Source: Dromaius novaehollandiae (taxonomy: Eukaryota > Chordata > Aves > Casuariiformes > Dromaiidae). Taken from it: DNA of 64,000 nt. Shown here piece by piece: positions 27,001-56,350 of this stretch. Made by a program: the position numbers and the translations under genes. Every line of letters starts with the position of its first letter. The stretch's first letter is position 1. Below the pieces are notes generated by a model, which worked only from the letters and a program-made list of their open reading frames with translations, had not been told where the DNA came from and did no database searches. The stretch is from assembly GCF_036370855.1 (NCBI RefSeq), contig NC_088102.1:66597601-66661600 (forward strand), read 5' to 3'.

Positions 27001-27760
27001 TCCCACGAGCGGCTGGTGAAGTGCCACCGGCTCCCCGGCCACCGGGATTTCTGCCAGCCGATAGCCTGTGCGCTAGTGCTGCCACGCTCGCACGAAGCAG
27101 GGCTGTGCTTTCACGCAGCATCCATCCGGAGTCGGGGAGCGGCTGCAGATCCCGCAGGAGGAGAAGGCTACGTTTGCACAGGGCATGCAGTAAAGCACAA
27201 GCCCAGGGACAGATCCTGAGCTGCCACCAAGCCTTACAGCCCCTGAGATCCTCAGGCATCTGCTTTTCAGGGATTACAGCAAGAGGAGCAAAACCCCTTG
27301 GAAGGCAGAATTTGCTCCAGCGCAGGCATTGGGGAAAACTAGTGTTATTTTCCTATTCCTTCGCTGCCTTCACTACACAGTCAGAAGGCAAACAAGGATA
27401 AAAGGCTAGAGAGGGCCGAATCTCTTCCTTCCTTTTATTTTGTGCTTTCACTGATCAAAATCCCTTCATGCAACTCCAAGCTGGGAAAGCAAGTGTGCCG
27501 GATGGAAACGCAGCGAAGGAGCGAACTCCTTCGAGAAGGGGGGTGGAAAACCAGAGAGCAGAGAGCTTTTGGGTGCCGGCAAACAACTGTGCGTGGGGGA
27601 GCGGCTGGTCTGCGAAGGCAGGGTGTCTGCAATCTTCCTAGCAATTAGATTTAATGGGACAGAAACGTTTCTCTCCTTCACGTCCCCTCCTCCTCTCAGC
27701 CCGAGGGGGAGACAGGAGGGAGGTGATGATGAGGGGGGGGGGAAGATTTGAAAGAGTCTT

Positions 27761-27768
27761 TGACGTCA
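27761..27768 (+). promoter_or_regulatory. Perfect cAMP response element of the TH promoter
   Basis: The palindrome TGACGTCA lies 9 bp upstream of the TATA box and roughly 45 bp upstream of the inferred transcription start. Mammalian TH promoters carry a functional CRE at the same place, where CREB/ATF proteins drive basal and cAMP-induced transcription. The match is exact; the function here is inferred from position and family knowledge. Confidence 0.9.
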
Positions 27769-27777
27769 GCCCTGCCC

Positions 27778-27785
27778 TATAAAAG
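27778..27785 (+). promoter_or_regulatory. TH TATA box
   Basis: TATAAAAG lies 50 bp before the start codon. A start site about 25-30 bp downstream, near 27805-27812, would give a short 5' UTR of roughly 25-30 nt, as in other TH genes. The transcription start itself is inferred. Confidence 0.88.
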
Positions 27786-27834
27786 GCTGGCAGGGAGAGG
27801 AAAAGCTGAGAGCAGAGCTCGTGGAGGAGCAGAG

Positions 27835-46441
<18,607 letters not shown>

Positions 46442-47914
46442 TGGGAGAACTGAGCTCTTTCCTTCCCCTCTTCCCTCGCAGCAACGAAACTGCCCGCACC
46501 TAGTTCCCGGCTGGTAGCTTCTGTCTTCTCCACACTTTGGCACTGCTGCCTGTCACCGTGCTATCCCAACAGCTTTCTGCATTTGTGTTTAGGGCCAGCT
46601 TGGAGGAGGGCAGAGGGACTGAGCAAAGGCCTGCTCATGTTCTTGCTGGTGTTTCTATCGACTTTGAAGCTTAGCACAGACCACAAGCATGGGCCAAGCT
46701 ACAAAGTTGGTCAAGAGCTATAGTCTAGGCTCCCAGGTGCCAGAAAGAAGAGAGAAGCTGATGGCAGGGGGGAGGAGAAGTGTTTTCAGTTTGAGAGGAT
46801 AGAGAGGTGTGGTTTTTTAGCCCCAAAGCAATTCCCAGAACAACTCCACTTGAGACCTTCAGTCACCATCATCTGTTGCCTCTTACAGCTCCTCACACTG
46901 GAGGGATACAGAGCTGCTCTAGGAATTTTTCTGCCTTAACCCTAAGATGTTTGAAACTTCAGCTCCTGGCCACCACTGAGCTCCTGAGACAGGAGGATGC
47001 TCAGGCTTCCATGAGCCCCCCGAGCTGTGCTACCCCGTCAAGCACTGTAGCACCTCTGAACCTCTAAACTGACCTCAGCCAGGAGCTGTTCCTCTCTCTG
47101 TCCCTCAGAGAGCAGCCCTCTCAGCCACCAGCACCCATCCCCATCCCAGCAAGAGCCAGCTACCCCAGACTGGAGGGAGGGAGGGGGGCCCCTTCAGGCC
47201 CTCTTTTGAAGGCTCTCACCCCCTGCCCACAAGCACCCACACCTGGGACCACTGCTGCCCCTCTGGCCTTCCCCAGGGCCTGACTCTGTAGCACCAATTT
47301 ACTCCTAACGCCTCCCCCTTATCACCTGTGCACCCTCACGTCTGTTGTAATTTCCCTTTCCCTCACAGAGGGTCGAGTTGGGACGGGACACAGATCACAG
47401 GTGACATTTGGCAGACGGCTTTTTACTAGCTAAGCTGTTAGTACGGAGGAATCGAGCTGTGATCATTAACAGCAGATAACTGTGCTCACAGGGCACCCAC
47501 AGCTGTTGATGCTGATGTGTGCTGGTGGCCTTGGACAGGTTTGGCAGCCTGTTGGTGTCATGAGTTTATTGGTTCTTGCAGATTGGACAGGACCACTAGT
47601 GTCCAGAGCCTGTCAGTCCTTGGGAGAATTTCACGTGCTTCCACTTTTCCAGTTCTGTTACACAGATACATCTCATATCTTGTTCTTACGTACCCTAACA
47701 TCTTTGTCACCTAATGTACCCCGGATGCATGAATAATGCTATTCTTGGTCTTTTCTGAAAAAGGTAAAACATACAATTACCACGGTCAAACGAGCTTCTT
47801 CCAGCTTTCGCTGTTGATATTAATGGCTTGATTTGACCCAAAGTTCTCAGTTAGCCTCCCCCTGCTTGGGCCCTTCTTATCTTCTTGCAGGCTGTCTCAT
47901 AACTTAGCGGTTTT

Positions 47915-47980
47915 CTCAGAAGTTTGGCCCAAGGTTATGCAGCTGTGTAGTATCAGAGCTGCTGGGCTTTGGATCCGTGG
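47915..47980 (-). repeat. MIR-like SINE fragment, antisense
   Basis: TTTGGCCCAAGGTTATGCAG followed by CTGTGTAGTATCAGAGCTGC and TTTGGATCC follows the antisense MIR core order (cccaaggtcacacagct, gtggcagagc, gattcgaac). Confidence 0.6.
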
Positions 47981-48019
47981 TGTGAAGGCAGCTAAACAGC
48001 TGGAGGGACAGCACGGGGC

Positions 48020-48038
48020 GGGGGGGGGGGGGGGGGGG
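48020..48038. repeat. Poly-G run
   Basis: Nineteen consecutive G, preceded by GGGGC and followed by CGG. It is likely length-variable and a possible G-quadruplex on the + strand. Confidence 0.9.
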
Positions 48039-49730
48039 CGGTTACGCTAGTTGTTCACTTTGTCACTTGTTATATGTCTGTGTGGACTTTTACCATTCTC
48101 ATCCTTTATGTATGGATTTTTATCATTTCTACTTTAAAGAAATGCAAGGCTTAGCGGTTAAATTTTGACTATCAGGTATAAGTATCCTCCAGTAATTACA
48201 TATACCATCACCCTTCAACATTACTTCCACGGTGGTTCAGTCATATTAGTTTACTACTTGTTATACTTTATCCCCTCTCAGACCTTCACATAGATATGCT
48301 TACCCCACACTTCTCTCAAATTTTAACTGCTCAGGTATTGACAGCACTTAGCCTCCCACCTGTATCAAACCTTCCTTCTCTTTTTTATTTGATACCCCTC
48401 CTAAATCCCTCCTGTACCTATACACTTGCTCAGAAGAACATCACTGAAGTCAGCAATTCCATCACTAGCTGCTAGCTCGAGTTTCTCTTGAAGTTGTTCC
48501 TGGGGGGATTATCCTGCAAATGGATAAAACTACCAAGTTCATTTGGCTATTATAATTTAAAACTTTTATCCAAAGCTTCAGTTACAATTTCCCAACCTGG
48601 GTGGATGCAGATCTTAAAAGCTGTAACTCTTGAGGGTCCCTTAAGAGCTGTCACAATTTTTAATCCGAGGTCCTAAGTTATTATTATTACATTAGGTAGA
48701 TATAGCTGGGGGTCTTCGCGGAGGCATTCGCTCTCTCCTTTCTGGTCTTCCTGCGAAACCCGTCAAGGTCCGGGAGCGGTGGCCTCTCGTTCTCCGTGGC
48801 AGCGTGTAGTCACGACCTGGCCTGCAAGCCACCGCTTGCCCACGGAGCTGCCCTGAAATCTGCTGCCCCATGAAAACAGAAAGCAAGCAAAACTCGAGGT
48901 GTAAAACAGCCCTGGTGTGAAAGCATAGGAAGAGGTGTAGCACTGCCACGCAGAAGACAGACAGCGTGCGAGTGGCACCCCCTTGCTTTTGGGAGAGGCA
49001 ATTGCGCTCTGGCTTGCCGTGGGTGGGAGGGAGGGGGAGTTAGGCTGGACAGGGCCGGGAGGTAGACCTTCGGGGTATTTTTGTGTCCATATTCTTGGCA
49101 AACCCACGACTGATTCCAGAATTATTTGCCCCTCTAGGGAGACATGTGAGAAACATGAACACATTCATATCTACCATTACCCTTATCTATTTGATATGTT
49201 AGAGGACTTCTCCTGTTAGTAACATAACAGGGCCCCTTCTATTTTGTCTCTAAGGCATGTTCCTGTTTACCCAATTTCAAATACATTACTCAGCCCCCCA
49301 TTTCATAAGCGATATATGAATTTGATTCCTCCTTTCTCATTTTCCCTATTTTTCTCATGTTGCTGCTTTTGCCTGAGCCTTGATTTCATCTCTGTCCTGC
49401 TGTGATATTTTTTCCCACTCCCACTGATCTCCTTCAGGACACGTAGCGGGGTCTTGGACTTGGGGCCACCAAGGCATGGACAGTCCAAACAAAATACAGT
49501 GCGTTTGTAAAGCAGTCCCTAATCTGTCACTGCTCCTTAAAGCTCCTAACACCAAGAGTAATTTTTCAGCCCATCATTTTGGATATTGTCCTACAGTTTT
49601 TAGTAGTCTGATTCATTCTTTTTACCATTCTGGAGGACTGCAGGTGGTAAGGTAATGCCATCTTTGTCTAAATCCCCAGGTTGGTCATTAGGGCTGGAGT
49701 TATTTCACTTACAAAACCCCCTCCCTCACC

Positions 49731-50069
49731 TCATCCTATCTGAGCTGGTATCCCACACCTACTGACAATTTCCTTAAACAGTATTTTTATGGTTATAGTG
49801 GCTGTATTCCTTTTAATGGGAAAAGCCTGAACGTATCCTGAAAAGATGTTTATGATGACAAAGAGATACTGATGCCCTTCTTTAGTCTGTGGCTGTTTCT
49901 CTGTATGATCCAGTTGCTGTATTTGCCAAGGTCTGTGGCTTAGCTGATGCAGTAGAGTTGGCAGCTTTGATTTTCTCATTTGCTTTTGCATCATTGCAAA
50001 CCTTGTGCAGTTTCTAATGATACGCTCTATTTCTCGCTTCATTTGGGGCCAAATACGAAGTCCTTGCAC
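49731..50069 (-). pseudogene. Retroviral integrase fragment (inactivated pol)
   Basis: The open stretch of 112 codons includes a zinc-finger remnant and the integrase core start (WQIQQLDHTE, then YLFVIINIFSGYVQAFPIKR). The first catalytic Asp is visible. The frame stops directly after the GIPAQIG segment, just where the second catalytic Asp motif should follow, so the enzyme is broken. Confidence 0.8.
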
Positions 50070-51229
50070 TCGTACAAAGAATGATTTACTCTCCTTCAGC
50101 TGGCCATGATGTCCATTTCTTCCTCTCTGGTTCCTGGTTGGGGCTGCAGAAATTAAACTCCCGGTCAGCTTATCTAGTTGGTCATTAAACTGTTTCTCAC
50201 TATTATTTTCAGTCTTCCCATGTGCATAAAACGGCTTTACATAAATTTTATTCCCACTGCCTCTCCAAGCTTATAAAGTAAACCTCTGGTTTTCTTCGCT
50301 GGTCTCCCACTATGTGCTTTCCATTTCCCTTTTCCCTATCGTGCATCTAGGATTTTATTCTTTTATCAACAAAGTAACTGTCTGTAAAGAGACATATTGG
50401 GCTGTGCAGAGGCTTTATCTTTACTGACTTCCATGCCAGCCTGCACTTCTGCTATTTGGGGTGATCCTTTCTCCACTTTCACACCACTTGTTCTCCCATT
50501 CCACTAAAAGCAGCCAACTAATCCAACACTGGATTAGTTTTTTCCCTCGTCCACACCCGCACGAGTGAATCATACCTTTGGTTTATTACTGGTTTCCTGT
50601 AAAAGGACATCCACATCAATGTCCATTTCTTCTCCTTGTGCTTAAGAGCACGGTGTGAGTAGACTGGTGTACAACTGCACTATTGACAGCGAAAGCCTCG
50701 AAGACCATTACAGCCCAGATGGCCCTAAGCAGTCTTTCTCATGGCCAGGGAGCTTTGGTCCCAGCCCCTGGAGAGGACACGGCTCATGTGCAACAGGGAC
50801 CCACTTCCCTTTGCTGTTTTTCTGTAACAGTACTGCTCCTGAATGAGCTCATGTTGAAATCCTTATTACAAACAGCTTTTCTTGGCCTGGGAACTTCAGT
50901 GCTTTTAAAGTAGCTTCTTTCCCTTTAGGTAGAGCATTGTCATGCTCCTTGTTCCAGCCCCATTCCTGATACTTTTTCAGTAATTTCCATAGCTATCTGC
51001 AGATGCTTACGCAGCTATGGATATGCTGCCATAAGCAATTCAATCCCCCTAGCACTGTTCTGGGTTGGGACTGATTAGTGGGAGCCTTTATTTCAAGGCT
51101 TCAAGGCACAAAAGGCTTTAGCGTTTCTTGCACTTACCCATCTTCCTGTTTCACCAATTACAAATCTCAAGTGGTTGCAGTAATTGCATCATATTCAAAT
51201 TGACTTTAAATCCTGTTTGGTCTATTAAT

Positions 51230-51490
51230 TCAAAATTCAGATACTTCTCTCTTGTACCTCTTCTTTCGTAGCTGCGGTCCCCAGAAAATCATCCACATAA
51301 TACCTTTTCTTTGTCCTCTGGAGACCACTGTTCTAGCAGGTGCTAGACCAGGTGCTATTGCAGGTGCTCTGCCCTGCAGGATGCCGCTGAAGGTATATTG
51401 TTTGTCTCTAAATGTGAAAGCAGCTCTGCAGATTGATTCTTCCCCTGCACTTTGCCATATGGGCGTTTGCTGTGAATGGTGGGGGTGCAT
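51230..51490 (-). pseudogene. Retroviral reverse transcriptase fragment (frameshifted)
   Basis: One frame shows the FTFRDKQYTF...LQG block that precedes the RT active site. The YVDD catalytic motif (complement of 51288-51299) lies in a different frame, so at least one frameshift separates them. No working enzyme is encoded. Confidence 0.75.
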
Positions 51491-52039
51491 TCGGGCAGCT
51501 ATTTCTCATAATTCACCCGGTGCCCAAGGAACCTGACTCAGCGCCGTGGTGGCCAAGGGAGCGGGAGCCGCCTGTGCCCCACCAGGCGTGGGTGGCTGGT
51601 GCATGATACGGTGCCCTGCCAACATTTGAGCAGCTTCCCATCAGCTCATTCAATGCTCTCCATCTTCCCGCAGCTTATGGATTAATTAATGTCAATGCTG
51701 CTAATTGCATCTTTGCCTTACCTATATGTTGGGCAATTTGATTAAATGCACTCGTCAAGGAGGGTGCCCAATGCACAGTGAGTAAAAGCTGGCGAAGCAC
51801 AAGCTCTAATTGACTTACTCGCTTCACTCCCCTGCCTGCCTACCAGGGGTGGCAGTCCTAGTTGTTGTCATATATGATGCTATCCTCAACTTCTCTATCT
51901 TTTCCCATTCCTATATATCATCCCCCAAATCATTTTCCTCTGATGGCTCCCAATCCAGTTTTCTCCATCATTTCCTGATGATACAGCAGTTATTTTTAAT
52001 TTTTGCATCCCAATCTGCTTTTGCAAGGGTCTAATTTTA

Positions 52040-52700
52040 GCTTCACATTTACTATGATCAGGTCCCTTCTGAGCTCTCCCCTGCTCTAGGGTGAATCACT
52101 GCACTATATATGTTAATCTCTCTACTTACTTCTGCAGTTTTTCTTGCTCTTTTTCTGCATTCATTTGATTCTCCAGTTCCAGTTGTATCTCCCTGTTGCA
52201 TCTTTGAGCCACTAGATGGTATTCCTTTTCTAAAGACAAACTTGTTTTAAATTTCTTAGCAGTCTCTTTTAAAACCCAATTCGTTCATTGAAGTAGCTGA
52301 CTTTTTTGTGTTGTATTGGCTCAGTCGGCACAAACTGTTTTGGCCGCTTCCCATAATAATTCCACTAGTAGAGGCGGCATATCCTCGAGCTTCACCTCAC
52401 GCGCTCTACCATGACCAGGGAACATGTGTTCTGTACCGCCCATGGGTTTCCTACGGGCTGAAGTGACACATGGAGAGGTGCCCATAGCCCCTGCTGTAGT
52501 CTCTGATAGTGCTGGGGTTTCCCGTAGCCCTTTAGTGACCTTCTTTTTAGGCTTTTCCTGAGTTCCTGAATTCCTTTTTACAATTTTCCTAAGCTTTCAA
52601 TTCCATCTTAAGGTGCCCGTTCAGTGCTGTGCGCAATGGTGTTACAACAGACGGGTCGCGTTCACAGAACTGTCTTGCAAGGACGATCAGAGCACTCGAA
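52040..52700 (-). pseudogene. Probable retroviral gag-like remnant
   Basis: On the - strand, interrupted frames contain charged, Glu/Gln-rich helical stretches and a segment near 52590-52690 reading FCERDPSVVTPLRTAL. Position upstream of RT in the element fits gag. The assignment is by order and composition, not by a recognised domain. Confidence 0.4.
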
Positions 52701-53133
52701 AAGGTCACCCAGAAGAAAAGCGCTTGGGGATGACCTGTGCATTCCCGCGTTGCGCCCTCCACCAGAAGCCACCCGCAGCCACGGCTTTCGCGGAGGTGGT
52801 TGCTGATGCTCCTGCCAGCTCCCCAGACCTCACCCAACGGTGTTGCAATCTGTATAGCCAGGTATCTGGAGAGAGCCCAGGCGATGGGGCAGCACAGGGT
52901 AAACCTTCCCTCACGGCAAGCTGCAGGAGGAGAAAAGGGCAAAGCCTTCCTCTGAGCCAGCCCCCACCACGTCCCCTGGTCTTGGTGTGTACTAGTGCCT
53001 CACTGAACGGTCTCTCCCCGTTGTCACTGCTGCTGCTGTGGATAGATCTGTCTTTCTGTCTCTCTGTGTAAAGAACAACAAAGCAGAGTTATTTTTCATT
53101 TTGGAATTGTGCTGCTGCTGACATGATATTAAT

Positions 53134-53139
53134 AATAAA
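53134..53139 (+). terminator. AATAAA poly(A) signal, gene unassigned
   Basis: AATAAA is followed within 20 bases by T/G-rich sequence (ATATTTCTGGTCTAG), a plausible cleavage region on the + strand. It lies 6.7 kb after the TH stop and in the opposite orientation to the retroviral remnant. It could be a distal TH end, a solo-LTR signal or chance. Confidence 0.3.
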
Positions 53140-54599
53140 GAATATATTTCTGGTCTAGCATCCTGAGTTTGGCTCTTGCACCCTGCTCCTTTCCAGATCC
53201 AAGCCTGCTCTCTTGCCTGCAGGCAGTATGCAAAGCATAACCTGGGACCCATTAAGGCAGAAGAACTGCAACTTGCGTTCATGCAGAGCATTAACTTAGA
53301 GGTGGAAAATGATCCCTAGTTTGTGGACGAGCTGATCTAAGCCTTTCTCTGCCAGGGTATTACTAATTGTGCAGTAATGCATGGAACAGTAGTTGGGAGG
53401 TCCTTTTAAAATAATAACATGTCAGGGGACTTGCCTTCACTACATGCTTTCTCTCCCAACATTTCCCACTATTTCTGTTTAGTTCCAGTAATGCTAGTAA
53501 TGTAGAAATGCCGGCATGTGCAATATGCCTGGTAACCTACTTGTCTGACCCCTTCGAAGGGCTCTGAGCCTCCTGCTACGCTTGGAAATGCTCTTCTGGT
53601 TCATGGAGGATTAGATAAATTCAGATGCTGTCTGGGCAGAGGACACGAGAACCCAAAACATGGAGATGGCCCAAGCTGAGGTGCCAGTACAGAGGAACGT
53701 GGTTATGAACAGATGAGTGTTTGTATGGTAACACTACGAAGATGGCTTTGGGGAAGGTTGCAAGTGGGTTTTATGCCCACACCAGAGCCCGCTCTGCACA
53801 GACGCACCAGCAGTGCCCCTCTCTGCATTAATGTTTCCATCAGACGAGCGGGACCACAACTTCAGGAAATTATGGAGGAAGATGTAAAGATAAGTGCAAG
53901 CAGTCATTTATATGCCTCACTGCAAAAAGGTCACATGAGGAAAATAACTGGGTAAAACTGAAGACAATTCTCTGCGATCCTCAAAATACTTAATTGATAT
54001 TTCCTCAGTTCAGCTGTGGGGTTACTCTCGTTTTTCCCAGGTGTTAAGCAGCAGCAGCACGGTCTGGTTTGCGCAGGAACAGACGAGTGGGAGGGGTGTG
54101 CCAAGGCGCCTGCCACCGCGGGTGGCCGTGCTCCATAGCCCCCTTCCGAAATCTGACAGACTCCCTCTTAAAATTAATAGGGATAGATTCTGCTTGCTTA
54201 AGCCCAGGGAACATTTCGGATTACCTGAGCTGTCTGATGCATCCACGTGGGGCTGGCAGATGTGGTACAGCATGCCCGGGAGGCAACTGGAGACCAGAAG
54301 AGATGCTTGCAGCCACGGGGGCGTTTTGTACTCCAGATTTATCCTTATGCTTAAGGAAACAAATTCCAGCCGGTGCTGAATGTTTGGCTTTTACAGGAAA
54401 GCCAGACTTACTCTGGTTAAATCCCTCTGAGAACCACATATAGAGTTGGATTAATGTATCACCAGCACGGGTCTGGAGCATGCATCCAGGCACCCCAGCG
54501 CCATCTGAGAGGCGGCTGTCTAATTTAGGACTTGTAAGGATACCCTATATCTTAATAGCCCTCGTTAAAGTCTCACAGCTTTAATGGATTCATCTTCAT

Positions 54600-54800
54600 T
54601 ACACGCTTGGGAGGTAGAAAAGTACTATTGTCTCTGTAAAAGGTTGGCAGATAAAAGGAGACGGAGAACCAGAGCGACTCAGACCAGGCACAGAGCCTTA
54701 GCAGTAATTACCTGCCGAAGCAGCTTCGGGAAGACGTGTCTAAGTGGCAGGTCTGGGGCTCGAACCCCTGTCTGTCCCCTAACGACCAAACTATCTTTCT
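54600..54800 (-). repeat. MIR-like SINE, antisense, near full length
   Basis: In order along the + strand: GAGGTAGAAAAGTACTATTG (antisense of the MIR tail region), CAGGCACAGAGCCTTAGCAG, AGTGGCAGGTCTGGGGCTCG with AACCCCTG (the tRNA-type B-box region), then CTAACGACCAAACTATC. This is the order expected of an antisense MIR/CORE-SINE, with an insertion near the middle. Tentative on age and subfamily. Confidence 0.65.
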
Positions 54801-56139
54801 TCTTGTGCTGGGTCAGCACAGAACAGAAGAATTAAGTTATTTCCCGAACCTCTACTTGCAGGTATGCACAAACGCACATGCACCAGCCCCCCTGCAAACG
54901 TGAGCTGATCTGGATAAAACTGTTGCTGACCTGAGCTGTCATTCACAGTGCTAATCCAGCTCACATCAGACTTTCTTCTTCCCAAGGACCAAAAAATGTG
55001 CTGCACTTTACAGTTTAAAATTTCAGTTTGCCAGCACTTGTTAAGTATTATGTTTGGGAAAACGTTAAGTTCCTTAGAGGAAAGCCGGTCCTGTGACATT
55101 TTTTTGGCATGGCCAAAAGCAAGAAGTATCGGAAATCTCTTGAAAACTGATCAGGAGAAATTTTTAACTGAATTTTGCTGAAGAGAGGGCTTCGAAAAGT
55201 TTAGGAAAGGGCTCAGTTTTAAAAATCTATACATTACTGCACCGCCGACATTGTGCTAATGCAGCTCTCGTCGTGCAGCTGTTACGGTTTGTGGCGACAG
55301 ATCAACAAAAGGAGTGTTGGGAGCCTGGACTTCTTTCAAACTTGCAAGTGCCTTGTTTCCAATGGATCAGGGTTTCTTCGTGTCAGTGTTGACAAACTCA
55401 GTCCCAGAGGGACAGGACCCATCCAGACTCCTCACTCATCTCCCAGATCTTCTGCCCCAGAATTGTGGAGGGTTTGGGTCCAAATCTAAATTTTCAGTAT
55501 ACAAACACCCACATCCAAAGTATTCTCTCTGGCCCCAGCCGACCACCATCACGTGTTTCTGTATGTAATGTTTGGAGGCTCAGCTTGGGAAGCGGCAAGT
55601 GTTTTTGAAACACGCTCAAAACACAGGTAGGAATTCAAAGCAAACCACGGGAATGCAAGACCGAACAGGCTTAGCGGTCAACTGCAGCGCCTGATGTGGT
55701 CGCGGCCCATCCTCGTTGATCTTCCTGGAGGGATAATAATGCAAATCCATTTTTATTCTTGACATTACTTCTGCTTGCTCTCTTTGCAATTATTTTCTCT
55801 GTCAGCTCTCTGGGCACAGCAGGGTGAATTGATCTACAAAATATTTGCAGGGACGGTGGAGGATGAAGCATATCACACAGATAGTTCAGGGCAACAGTTG
55901 TTACTCAGAAAGGCAGGGAGAAAAACAGGGTGCGGTAAGGGAGTTGTTCATTTTCCTTCCCCTAAGGTCAGCCTTAAATAACTCTCCCACCTCCCTCTGA
56001 GGCCAAGACAAGATAATAAGGACAAAAATGTCAGAGCAAAGCACGGGGCCCCTCTATTTACAGCAAAGGCCAAATCGCTAATGAACAGATCGGGGCTTTC
56101 TTTCTAAACACCGATAAGCGGCAACTTTGAATTAATGGC

Positions 56140-56350
56140 CCCAGACCCTCCGCCGCTGTAAATCCCCGTGACCCGGCTGTCGGCGGTACCCCGTGCCCCG
56201 AGCCCTTCCCGGGCAGCCCCGCGCGAGGGCTGGGGCGGGAGCCCCCGCAGCCCCGGGAGAGGGGTGGCCGCCACGGGCCGGTCCCTCCTCGGACCTGGCG
56301 ATTCGTGTGCCTGTCTCCAAACGGCCCGCTCCCTCCCTTTCCGGCGGCCC
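56140..56350. promoter_or_regulatory. CpG-rich patch in downstream flank
   Basis: About 200 bases of high GC with many CpG, next to GATA-like motifs (AGATAA at about 56011, CGATAAGCG near 56112). The flanks are AT-rich. It could be a promoter or enhancer between TH and its 3' neighbour; no exon is recognisable. Confidence 0.4.

Larger units (their letters stand above)
20590..27700. other. Upstream flank of TH without recognised genes
   Basis: It contains a motif-rich block at 22760-23110, a perfect inverted repeat at 24026-24047, an AT-rich stretch at about 24600-25700 and a T/G-rich (TTTG)n run at about 25800-25836. No coding exon was recognised. TH distal promoter elements probably lie near the 3' end, but only the CRE and TATA are unambiguous. 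Confidence 0.6.
46442..49290. other. TH 3' region and downstream flank
   Basis: The TH 3' UTR begins here, but no AATAAA or ATTAAA is visible in at least the first 1.6 kb. A MIR-like fossil lies near 47915-47980 and a poly-G run at 48020-48038. No further coding exon was recognised. The left part of the retroviral element may extend into 48-49.3 kb, but LTR ends could not be set. Confidence 0.55.
49300..52700 (-). mobile_element. Decayed endogenous retrovirus internal region (gag-pol order)
   Basis: On the - strand the fragments run in retroviral order: a probable gag-like region (about 52.0-52.7 kb), reverse transcriptase remnants (about 51.2-51.5 kb) and an integrase fragment (49731-50069). 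Stops and frameshifts interrupt all of them, so no protein can be made. A G-run followed by CTGAG near 49290-49305 (read on the - strand) could be a polypurine tract. Env and paired LTRs were not recognised. The integrase style suggests an ERVL-like element, but the class is uncertain. Confidence 0.75.

Noticed and set aside
1-27700. ASCL2 bHLH gene upstream of TH
   Set aside because: No basic helix-loop-helix coding segment was found on either strand.
52700-53933. Additional NBRE-like AAAGGTCA at 52700 and 53926
   Set aside because: Single 8-mers at this frequency are expected by chance and nothing else clusters with them.
54690-54790. tRNA gene suggested by GGGGCTCGAACCCC
   Set aside because: No matching acceptor stem or anticodon arm; the B-box-like block is explained by the antisense MIR-like SINE.
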